The translations under genes were made by a program, and so were the position numbers. A stretch of 22,247 bases of DNA. It comes from CAG-791 sp002392385. Its GTDB lineage: Bacteria > Bacillota > Clostridia > Lachnospirales > Lachnospiraceae. Shown piece by piece: positions 14,571 through 21,132 of this stretch. Position 1 is the first letter of the stretch, and each line of letters starts with the position of its first letter. The notes beneath the pieces were generated by a model. The model did not search any database. It saw nothing but the letters and a program-made list of their open reading frames with translations, and was not told the origin of the DNA. The DNA is taken from the NCBI GenBank assembly GCA_946616295.1, contig CAMOIU010000051.1:1-22247 (forward strand), read 5' to 3'.

Positions 14571-14595
14571 GGCGCCGGAAGCGGCGGCATTTTTT
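14571..14595 (+). terminator. Hairpin plus six Ts between promoter and gene (terminator or attenuator)
   Basis: GCGCCG/CGGCGGC arms around a GAAG tetraloop (14571-14588, one G-G mismatch) are followed by TTTTTT at 14590-14595. It ends the pseudouridine synthase transcript. It also lies inside the short leader of the promoter at 14546, 20 bases before the ATG at 14615. Confidence 0.6.
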
Positions 14596-14614
14596 ATGAC
14601 AGAGAGGGGAAGTC

Positions 14615-15667
14615 ATGGAAGAACTGAACAAGAATCTTGGGGCCAGGGCGAGGAAACGTTTTCTCCCGCTCTTCCTTGTGGGGCTGCTGGTGCTGGTCGC
14701 CGGCGCGGCACTGCTGGTGGGCTATTTCTCCGCCACCAGCAATGTGCGGGACCTGAATGCCTACACCATGGGTCAGCTGCAGACGGGCGATTATTACAGG
14801 ATCGATAACAATAACCTGATCCTCGGCGCTTTTGCCACAGACGATTCGGGAGAGTATTTTATCCTGTACCGCGAGAGCGATTCCCTGTATATGGGCCTCT
14901 ATCTCAAGGGCTCTGATAAAACGACGGCGGAAGCCATCATGGAGGACAACTGGAAATATCTCGATAATGAGACGGACAGCCTCAGCGATAAGTCCATTTC
15001 GGTCAAGGGCAAGCTCACGGCCATGACGGGCGATGAGGAGAGGTACTTCCGGGAGTGGTTCGAGGACAGCGGCTGGACGGCGGCCGATATCGCGGAGTCG
15101 ACGGATTTCCGTACGCTGAATACGGGGGAGAGCGAGACCAGTGCTCTGATCGCGGGTATTCTCATGCTCCTGGGCGGCCTGGCTCTGGCCTTCTATACCA
15201 TGAAGCAGATGGCCGGCGGCGGTTATAAGAAGAAGCTCCTGGAGGAGATGACGGCGGCCGGGCTCACCGGCGACCGGGTGTCGGCGGAGCTGGGTACGGC
15301 CCAGAAGTTCTCCGGCGCGGATATCGCCAGGTCCTTTGCCCTGGTCAACGGCAACCAGGCTGAGATCGTGCCTTTTGACGCCCTGGTCTGGGCCTACGGT
15401 TCGGTCCACACCACCCACCACAAGATCTACGGCATCATTCCCGCGGGCAAGACCGTGACCAGGACGGTGGAGCTGGTGGACCGCAGCAAGAAGCACTACA
15501 CCATCAGCTGCAAGAACGAGGACGAGTCCAACCGTCTCTATGCCGCTCTGCAGCAGGCCGCGCCTTATGCCATCTACGGCTATTCCGAGGACCTGCAGAA
15601 TCTGGCCGCGACCCGGTTTGAGGAAATGGTCGCGCACGTCGACCAGAAGAGGAACGCTCAAAGCTGA
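14615..15667 (+). CDS. Uncharacterised two-TM membrane protein
   Basis: A 350-residue protein with a basic N-terminus (KNLGARARKRF) and TM helices at about 16-40 and 172-196. The loop of about 130 residues between them (acidic, YxRxDNNNLILGAF) lies outside. A cytoplasmic C-terminal domain (about 197-350) begins with GGGYKKKLLEEMTAAGL and contains FALVNGNQAEIVPFDALVWAYG and a predicted beta-rich part (THHKIYGIIPAGKTVTRTVELV). I recall similar Clostridia proteins carried as domains of unknown function (possibly DUF6709) and cannot give a role. The AGAGGGG ribosome binding site sits five bases before the ATG. It stands alone between its own promoter and a strong terminator. Confidence 0.8.
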   Translation: MEELNKNLGARARKRFLPLFLVGLLVLVAGAALLVGYFSATSNVRDLNAYTMGQLQTGDYYRIDNNNLILGAFATDDSGEYFILYRESDSLYMGLYLKGSDKTTAEAIMEDNWKYLDNETDSLSDKSISVKGKLTAMTGDEERYFREWFEDSGWTAADIAESTDFRTLNTGESETSALIAGILMLLGGLALAFYTMKQMAGGGYKKKLLEEMTAAGLTGDRVSAELGTAQKFSGADIARSFALVNGNQAEIVPFDALVWAYGSVHTTHHKIYGIIPAGKTVTRTVELVDRSKKHYTISCKNEDESNRLYAALQQAAPYAIYGYSEDLQNLAATRFEEMVAHVDQKRNAQS

Positions 15668-15717
15668 CGGCCGCGCGGTGAATTATGCCTGAAAGACCGG
15701 GAGTGATTCGGAACGTT

Positions 15718-15758
15718 AAAGAGGAGCTGTGCACTTTACAGGTGCACAGCTCCTCTTT
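15718..15758. terminator. Strong bidirectional terminator between convergent genes
   Basis: A perfect 17-bp inverted repeat (15718-15734 and 15742-15758; core GAGGAGCTGTGCAC) encloses a 7-base loop. An A-run on one side and a T-run on the other make it usable in both directions, for the two-TM gene (+) and fba (-). Confidence 0.92.
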
Positions 15759-15810
15759 TCAGAAGCATCCGTCATGAGGCGGATCTGTTGTTCTCCGCTG
15801 TTCTCCGGGA

Positions 15811-16674
15811 TCAGGCCTTGCCGGCGCTGCCGAAGATCTCGATCTTCTCTTTGACGCAGTCCACGATCGCGGCGGCGCCGGGAGCGAGGAGCTTGCGGGG
15901 ATCGAAGCCCTTGCCCTCGAGATCCTTGCCGGCCTCGATGTACTTACGGGTCGCCTCTGCGAAGGCGATCTGGCACTCGGTGTTGACGTTGACCTTGGAG
16001 ACGCCGAGGGTGATGGCCTTCTGGATCATCTCGGTGGGGATGCCGCTGCCGCCGTGAAGGACGAGAGGCATGTCGCCGACCTTGGCCTTGATAGCCTCGA
16101 GGACGTCAAAGCGAAGTCCTGCCCAGTTGGCGGGATACTTGCCGTGGATGTTGCCGATACCGCAGGCCAGGAAATCCACGCCGAGGTCAGCGATCAGCTT
16201 GCACTCATCGGGATCCGCGCATTCGCCCTGGCTGACGACGCCGTCTTCCTCGCCGCCGATGCCGCCGACTTCCGCCTCGATAGACATGCCGTGCTCATGG
16301 GCCTTGGCAACGAGCTCTTTGGTCTTCTCGATGTTCTCGTCGATCGGGAAATGGGAACCGTCGAACATGATGCTGGAGAAACCGGCATCGATGCACTTCA
16401 GGCAGCCTTCGTAGCTGCCGTGGTCAAGGTGCAGAGCTACGGGAACGGTGATTCCCTGGGAAGCGATCACATCGTTGACCATGTCGGCGACGGTCTTGTA
16501 ACCGGCCATGTATTTGCCTGCGCCTTCGGAGCACTGCACGATGACGGGGGCCTGCATCTCCTGTGCAGCCTTCAGAACGGATTTGGTCCACTCAAGGTTG
16601 TTAAGGTTGAAGGCGCCGATCGCATAGTGGCCGGCTCTTGCGGCAGCAGTCATTTCTCTTGCGGATACTAACAT
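15811..16674 (-). CDS. fba: Class II fructose-bisphosphate aldolase
   Basis: A 287-residue zinc-dependent aldolase that splits fructose 1,6-bisphosphate into glyceraldehyde 3-phosphate and dihydroxyacetone phosphate in glycolysis. Motifs in order: LHLDHGS with the catalytic Asp and a zinc His, FDGSHFP, EAEVGGIGGEEDG with the conserved Glu, GIGNIHGKY (zinc His), VLHGGSG (zinc His) and NVNTECQ for phosphate binding. Length is normal for the bacterial class IIB/short form. The ATG at 16674 has AAGGAGG nine bases upstream. An in-frame ATG at 16749 lies downstream of the promoter but gives an uncharacteristic extension. It is transcribed alone, from a promoter with a palindrome in its spacer, and ends at the bidirectional terminator. 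Confidence 0.96.
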   Translation of the reverse strand: MLVSAREMTAAARAGHYAIGAFNLNNLEWTKSVLKAAQEMQAPVIVQCSEGAGKYMAGYKTVADMVNDVIASQGITVPVALHLDHGSYEGCLKCIDAGFSSIMFDGSHFPIDENIEKTKELVAKAHEHGMSIEAEVGGIGGEEDGVVSQGECADPDECKLIADLGVDFLACGIGNIHGKYPANWAGLRFDVLEAIKAKVGDMPLVLHGGSGIPTEMIQKAITLGVSKVNVNTECQIAFAEATRKYIEAGKDLEGKGFDPRKLLAPGAAAIVDCVKEKIEIFGSAGKA

Positions 16675-16773
16675 GTTATAGAACCTCCTTGTGAAAGTGT
16701 ACCCATCCTGCGCGGAAAGGTACATGAAGTATAACGTGGGCGGAGACACACCATTCAGTCCCCGGTATCCACG

Positions 16774-16802
16774 ATTATATATGAGAAACCGCGGTTTTTA
16801 AA
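16774..16802 (-). promoter_or_regulatory. fba promoter with 12-bp palindrome in the spacer
   Basis: On the minus strand TTTAAA (16802-16797), a 17-base spacer and TATAAT (16779-16774) form a promoter with a perfect -10 box. The spacer is largely filled by the perfect palindrome AAACCGCGGTTT (16786-16797), a candidate operator. Confidence 0.6.
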
Positions 16803-16903
16803 GTGGGTGAGAGAAAAACATCTGCCACTGTACGTTCCGGGAGACATTTTCTAACATGAAAACAGTTTACACAGACCGCCCGGTCAAAAAATGGCACGTT
16901 TTA

Positions 16904-16914
16904 TGCTATATAAT
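16904..16914 (+). promoter_or_regulatory. Extended -10 promoter of the MFS transporter gene
   Basis: TGCTATATAAT offers TGn plus TATATA or TATAAT as the -10 box. No good -35 is seen. A short inverted repeat GACCG-CC-CGGTC (16874-16885) lies just upstream. The promoter excludes the in-frame ATG at 16891 as start. Confidence 0.5.
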
Positions 16915-16950
16915 TCAGAAGTGTGTCAGTCTTTGAAAGGAAGGTTTTTT

Positions 16951-18327
16951 ATGCATCTTCAGAATCAAAAGGCAGTCAATCCTGGTCAGGCGCGGGAGGA
17001 GAGCCGCCCCTTTTACGGGTGGATCATCACCGGCGCGGCCTTTCTTCTGATCCTCATGACGGCAGCGCCGGTCTCCTACGGGGGGAGCGTCATCACCACG
17101 CGGGTGGTGGCGGAGAGAGGCTGGAGCGAGAGTGTGATCGGGACCTCCCTCAGCGCCCACTATGTGGTGATGGCGGCCGTGGGGATCCCCACCAGCTTTC
17201 TGCTGAAGCGGATCGGCTTCCGGCGGGTCTACAGGATGGCCTTCGGGATCAGCCTGCTGGTCTACCTCTACCTGGCTCTCTGGAACCGGTCGCCCCTGGG
17301 CTATATCGCCTCCTTCGGCATCCTGGGCTTCGAGGCTCTGGTCGGGGCGGTCCTCTGCAGCACGGGCCTGGTCAATACCTGGTATGCCCGCAACCGGTCC
17401 CTGCCCATGTCCCTGGTCCTGTCCGCGGGCGGGGTCGGCGGCTTCGTGTACCCCCTGATCACCCAGGCTCTCTGCAACATCAGCGTGCGGGCCTGCTGGC
17501 TCTTTTTCGCCGGTCTGCAGGCGGTGGGATTCCTGATCGCCACCTTTGTGATCAAGGATGGCCCGGAGCTGGTGGGCGAGGTGCCGGATGGCCGGGCATG
17601 GACGGCGGCCCACCCGGCAGTGACAGGAGAGGCAGGAGAAGCGGAGGCTGCCGCAGCGGCGAGCGCCGGTGCTGTCGCTTCCGCGGCAACTTCCGCAGTC
17701 GATTCCGCCGCGGGTGCCGCCGCGGGACCTGCCGTGCGGGAGCCTTCCCTGGCCCGCTGTTATCGGTCCCCCCAGTTCTTCATTCTGGCCTTCCAGTTCT
17801 TCCTGGCCAAATGCGTCCCCGGCGCGGTGCTGTCCTATATCATTCTCTTCGCAGTGCAGAGAGGCGTCGCCCAGGATCACGCCGTATGGATCCTGACCAT
17901 CTACAGTGTGTTCGGCCTGTTGGGCAGGCTGTCCTCCGGCGTCGTGGACCGGATACGGATCCCCCTCGGCATCTGCTACGCTATGAGCTTTGCCCTGGTG
18001 GCGGGCGGTCTGGCCATGATGGCCGCGGCCGGCAGTGCGCCGGTCTTCTTCTGCGGCGGCGCGGTGGTCGGCGGGGCCTTCGGCTTCATCTACGTGCTCC
18101 AGTATCTGCTGATGCCCCGCTATTTTGGCAACAGCAACTACACGGCCATCAACGGGACCCTGTCCACCACCTCCTTCCTGGGGAACGCCCTGGGGTCGGT
18201 CCTGGTCCTGACCATCCACAGCCTGACCGGCGATTACATGTATGCCTACCTGACCCTGGCCGGCATCTGCGCCCTCGGGGCGATCCTGGCCCTGATCAAC
18301 CGGGTGCGCCTGATCGAGGCGGACTGA
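16951..18327 (+). CDS. MFS transporter (oxalate/formate-antiporter-like group)
   Basis: A 458-residue major facilitator with about 12 hydrophobic segments. Signs: a FYGWIITGAAFLL opening, typical of the OFA/monocarboxylate-like branch; the basic loop LLKRIGFRRVYR after helix 2 (cf. the MFS G-x-x-x-D-R-x-G-R loop); and a second-half loop GRLSSGVVDRIRIPLG. The central cytoplasmic loop (about 205-268) is unusually Ala/Gly/Ser-rich and low in complexity. The start at 16951 is set by AAAGGAAGG six bases upstream. Substrate unknown; a small organic anion is the family's common cargo. No terminator directly follows the stop, but a hairpin with T-run at 18360-18431 could serve. Confidence 0.85.
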   Translation: MHLQNQKAVNPGQAREESRPFYGWIITGAAFLLILMTAAPVSYGGSVITTRVVAERGWSESVIGTSLSAHYVVMAAVGIPTSFLLKRIGFRRVYRMAFGISLLVYLYLALWNRSPLGYIASFGILGFEALVGAVLCSTGLVNTWYARNRSLPMSLVLSAGGVGGFVYPLITQALCNISVRACWLFFAGLQAVGFLIATFVIKDGPELVGEVPDGRAWTAAHPAVTGEAGEAEAAAAASAGAVASAATSAVDSAAGAAAGPAVREPSLARCYRSPQFFILAFQFFLAKCVPGAVLSYIILFAVQRGVAQDHAVWILTIYSVFGLLGRLSSGVVDRIRIPLGICYAMSFALVAGGLAMMAAAGSAPVFFCGGAVVGGAFGFIYVLQYLLMPRYFGNSNYTAINGTLSTTSFLGNALGSVLVLTIHSLTGDYMYAYLTLAGICALGAILALINRVRLIEAD

Positions 18328-18352
18328 TCATCTTAAAACTTTATAAACGTAC

Positions 18353-18381
18353 TTGACAGGATTGTGCACAGATGGGAAAAT
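18353..18381 (+). promoter_or_regulatory. lon promoter
   Basis: A perfect TTGACA (18353-18358), a 17-base spacer and GAAAAT (18376-18381, four of six). The -10 box overlaps the first base pairs of the CIRCE element, so HrcA binding would block RNA polymerase. Confidence 0.75.
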
Positions 18382-18431
18382 AGCACTCATCAAGATAGAG
18401 TGCTAACAAGTAAACTGTGCACAATCTTTTT
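18360..18431 (+). repeat. Perfect 12-bp inverted repeat enclosing CIRCE, with T-run (possible terminator or second operator)
   Basis: GATTGTGCACAG (18360-18371) and CTGTGCACAATC (18415-18426) are exact reverse complements and flank CIRCE almost symmetrically. TTTTT follows at 18427-18431. Each arm holds the palindrome TGTGCACA. The left arm lies in the promoter spacer and the right arm in the leader. As RNA, a transcript coming from upstream could fold into a 12-bp stem, an internal loop and the 8-bp CIRCE stem, then the U-run. Confidence 0.8.
18380..18406 (+). promoter_or_regulatory. CIRCE element (HrcA operator)
   Basis: ATAGCACTC (18380-18388), a 9-base spacer and GAGTGCTAA (18398-18406) match the CIRCE consensus TTAGCACTC-N9-GAGTGCTAA at 17 of 18 positions. 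CIRCE is bound by HrcA, which represses heat-shock genes under normal conditions. Here it would control lon rather than the usual groESL or dnaK operons. Confidence 0.93.
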
Positions 18432-18465
18432 ACGTATTCTCAGAAGTGAAAGTGAGGTGACGAGT

Positions 18466-20781
18466 ATGACAGTCATTCCCGTATATAATGTACTGCTGGT
18501 ACCGGATTCTTTTGTCTATCTCAAGACGGACCAGTACAGCGCCTTGACCGGCCGGCAGCCGGAGACCGACGAGAAGGTGATCCTGCTGGCCATGAAGGAG
18601 CCCCAGCGCCGCCGCGACCTGACGGAGGAGAGCTTCTACCCGGTGGGCATCAGCGGCAGGATCACGGACGTGAATGAGAACGGTTTTGCCGTGGTGCGGA
18701 CGGGCCTTCGAGTGAACGTGGACATGCTCTACGTGAACATCGACCACTCCATCGAGCTGACCGTCTCCCCGAGAAAAGATATCGCCGATCTGGAGCCGGA
18801 GGTGGAGCAGGAGCATGCAGACCGCCTGCGGGACGAGATCCTGCACACCGCCGAGAAGTTCGAGTGGGGCCGCCAGGTCAGATTCTTCATCGAGAACCTG
18901 CATACTGTCAGCGAGCTGGCCGCCGCCGTGGCGGTCTGGAGCAGCATGGAGGCCCAGGAGCGCTACGCCATCCTGGAGGAGGACAGCCGCAGCGCCAGAA
19001 TGACCGCTCTCGAGAAGATGGTCTACGAGCTCATGACGGCTTCCCGCGCGGCCAATGAAGCCGCGGGCGAGCAGAAGAAGGACTATCAGAAGATGTACCG
19101 GGAGCAGGCCATCCGCCGGCAGATGGAGGTCCTGCAGAAGGAACTGGACGAGATGCATCCGGAGAATATCACGGATGTGCGGCGCTTTGAGAGGAAGATC
19201 GAAGAGGCCGGCATGAACGAGACGGCCCTGGCGGAGGCCCGCAAGGTCCTCAACAGGCTCAAGCAGGAACAGAACGGCAGCATGGAGAGCGGCATGCTCT
19301 ACGACTATCTCGATTTTGTCACCGGCCTGTCCTGGAAGAAGGAGACGGCCCAGACCATCGACCTCCACGAGGCGGAGGCGGTCCTCGATGCGGACCATTT
19401 CGGGCTTGAGAAGATCAAGAAGAGGATACTGCAGCAAATCGCGGTCATGAACCTCAAGCGCCAGCAGTCCGGCTCCATCCTCCTGTTCGTCGGAGCCCCC
19501 GGCACCGGCAAGACCAGTATCGGCCAGAGCATCGCGGCGGCCCTTCACCGGCCCTACGTCCGGGTCAGCCTGGGCGGCAGCCGTGACGAAGCCGACATCC
19601 GCGGCCACAGGCGCACTTATGTGGGCGCCATGCCCGGCCGCATCATGGACGGCATCCGCCGCAGCGGCGCGTCCAACCCGGTCATGGTCCTGGACGAGGT
19701 GGACAAGCTGGGCGTCTCCTACAACGGCGACCCCGGCAGCGCCCTGCTGGAGGTGCTGGATCCCGAGCAGAACGGGACTTTCACCGACCACTACATGAAC
19801 GTGCCCTACGACCTGTCCGACGTGCTCTTCATCTGCACCGCCAACTCCGTGGACACCATTCCGGAGCCCCTGCTGAACCGCATGGAGGTCATCCAGTTCC
19901 AGGGCTACACCGCCACCGACAAGTTCCAGATCGCCCGGCGCCACCTGCTGCCCAAGTCGCAGGCAGCCATGGGCATCGGTGAGGACGCGCTGGAAGTGAC
20001 CGACGAGGCCATCCGCACCATCATCGCCGACTACACCATGGAGGCCGGCGTCCGCGGCCTGCGCAAGTGCATGGACACCCTGTGCCGCGCGGCGGCCGTC
20101 GAGATCGCGGACGGCGCCGAGAAGGTGCAGATCACACCCGACAATGTCAAGAAATACCTCGACCGCAAGCCCATGCAGCACGACCACATCCTGACAGATC
20201 CGGCCCCCGGCATCGTGACCGGCCTCGCCTGGACCCGTGCCGGCGGCGATATCCTCTACATCGAGACCCTCCTGACCGGCGGCGACACACGGACCTCCGA
20301 GGACACCAACAGCCGCGGCATGGGCCGCGTCACAGTCACCGGCCAGCTGGGCGACGTCATGAAGGAGTCCGTCCAGATCGCCCTCAGCCTGGTCAAATCC
20401 ATCCTGCCCGAAAAGGCGGACATCCTCAACCGGCGCGACCTTCACATCCATGTGCCCGCCGGTGCCGTCCCCAAGGACGGCCCCTCCGCCGGCATCACCA
20501 TGACCACAGCCCTGGCTTCCCTGGTGACCGGCCGCAGCGTCGACCCCCACACCGCCATGACCGGCGAGGTCTCCCTCCGCGGTGCCGTCACCCCCATCGG
20601 CGGCCTCCCCGAGAAACTCATGGCCGCCCGCCGGGCCGGCATCACCCGCGTCTTCATTCCCGAGAAGAACGTGGACGACCTCGACGACATCGCCCCCGAA
20701 GTCCTCGAAGGCCTCGAGATCATCCCCGTAAGGGAGGTCAGAGAAGTGCTTGAGAAGACAGGGGTGATTGAGAAGGAATAA
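18466..20781 (+). CDS. lon: ATP-dependent protease Lon (LonA)
   Basis: A 771-residue cytoplasmic serine protease of the AAA+ class that degrades misfolded and regulatory proteins. The N-terminal substrate-binding domain spans about 1-195, followed by a helical region with coiled coil (about 190-290). Walker A GAPGTGKTS is at 343-351, Walker B VMVLDEVDK begins at 406, and arginine-finger and sensor segments follow. The protease domain has KDGPSAGIT with the catalytic Ser674 and GGLPEKLMAA with the catalytic Lys about 43 residues later, the spacing known from E. coli Lon. The start at 18466 follows GAGGTGA. An in-frame ATG at 18364 lies upstream of the predicted transcript. Codons become strongly C-ending towards the 3' half. 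CIRCE indicates heat-shock control by HrcA. Confidence 0.97.
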   Translation: MTVIPVYNVLLVPDSFVYLKTDQYSALTGRQPETDEKVILLAMKEPQRRRDLTEESFYPVGISGRITDVNENGFAVVRTGLRVNVDMLYVNIDHSIELTVSPRKDIADLEPEVEQEHADRLRDEILHTAEKFEWGRQVRFFIENLHTVSELAAAVAVWSSMEAQERYAILEEDSRSARMTALEKMVYELMTASRAANEAAGEQKKDYQKMYREQAIRRQMEVLQKELDEMHPENITDVRRFERKIEEAGMNETALAEARKVLNRLKQEQNGSMESGMLYDYLDFVTGLSWKKETAQTIDLHEAEAVLDADHFGLEKIKKRILQQIAVMNLKRQQSGSILLFVGAPGTGKTSIGQSIAAALHRPYVRVSLGGSRDEADIRGHRRTYVGAMPGRIMDGIRRSGASNPVMVLDEVDKLGVSYNGDPGSALLEVLDPEQNGTFTDHYMNVPYDLSDVLFICTANSVDTIPEPLLNRMEVIQFQGYTATDKFQIARRHLLPKSQAAMGIGEDALEVTDEAIRTIIADYTMEAGVRGLRKCMDTLCRAAAVEIADGAEKVQITPDNVKKYLDRKPMQHDHILTDPAPGIVTGLAWTRAGGDILYIETLLTGGDTRTSEDTNSRGMGRVTVTGQLGDVMKESVQIALSLVKSILPEKADILNRRDLHIHVPAGAVPKDGPSAGITMTTALASLVTGRSVDPHTAMTGEVSLRGAVTPIGGLPEKLMAARRAGITRVFIPEKNVDDLDDIAPEVLEGLEIIPVREVREVLEKTGVIEKE

Positions 20782-20794
20782 ATATTGTTCAACG

Positions 20795-20834
20795 CGCAGG
20801 CAAGAGGCGGAAGCCCCTTGCCTGCGTGGTTTTT
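20795..20834 (+). terminator. Intrinsic terminator of lon
   Basis: CGCAGGCAAG (20795-20804) pairs perfectly with CTTGCCTGCG (20817-20826), with a further GGC/GCC inner stem and GGAA loop. GGTTTTTAAG follows. It starts 14 bases after the lon stop. Confidence 0.88.
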
Positions 20835-20871
20835 AAGCTTCTTGGGCGGCATGATGAAGGGTGTTGATTGC

Positions 20872-20996
20872 CTTACCTGTCAAAACACCTTTACGAGAGG
20901 GCAAGATATAAAGGTAAAAAACAGGAAGAAGCTTTATACAACGCCTACCTGTCAAATTACCTTTACGAGAGGCCACGATATAAAGGCAGAACACAG
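20872..20996. repeat. Two 53-base imperfect direct repeats, offset 72 bases
   Basis: Copy 1 is 20872-20924 and copy 2 is 20944-20996. Shared blocks include TACCTGTCAAA, ACCTTTACGAGAGG and GATATAAAGG, about 80-85% identical by eye. Each copy has an internal dyad, ACCTTTA ... TAAAGGT in copy 1 (20887-20893 and 20909-20915) and a slightly decayed form in copy 2. The offset of 72 keeps the reading frame. The form suggests a dispersed intergenic element rather than a gene. Confidence 0.85.
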
Positions 20997-21038
20997 ACAG
21001 CAGCCACCAACGCAGCCCGCCCACATAACCACAACATA

Positions 21039-21094
21039 AATCCGCCGCTCTCAAGGTCGTGGAGCACCCTCCACAGCCACCAGAGCGGCGGATT
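21039..21094. other. Long two-level hairpin
   Basis: AATCCGCCGCTCT (21039-21051) and AGAGCGGCGGATT (21082-21094) form a perfect 13-bp stem. The loop contains a second 6-bp stem, GTGGAG (21059-21064)/CTCCAC (21069-21074). Neither side has a proper T-run, so it is at best a weak terminator for the minus-strand gene ending at 21133. Confidence 0.6.
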
Positions 21095-21132
21095 CCAAGA
21101 AGATTCTAAAGAAGATTCTAAAAAAACCCTTT

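Larger units (their letters stand above)
20782..21132. other. Intergenic stretch with repeats and hairpins, no convincing gene
   Basis: After the lon terminator these 351 bases hold two diverged direct repeats (20872-20996), a long hairpin (21039-21094) and a tandem 12-mer AGAAGATTCTAA (21098-21109 and 21110-21121). An A/T hairpin follows (TCTAAAAA 21117-21124, TTTTTAGA 21130-21137) that overlaps the stop of the minus-strand gene. Short open frames cross it on both strands, but none has a ribosome binding site or a protein-like composition. Confidence 0.7.

Noticed and set aside
16891..16950. Upstream in-frame start for the MFS gene at 16891
   Set aside because: It lies within or before the extended -10 promoter and lacks a ribosome binding site; 16951 has AAAGGAAGG at good distance.
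18430..20550. Very long minus-strand open frame opposite lon (about 706 residues)
   Set aside because: Antisense shadow; composition is Asp/Gly/Val/His-rich without domains, while the plus strand encodes complete Lon motifs.
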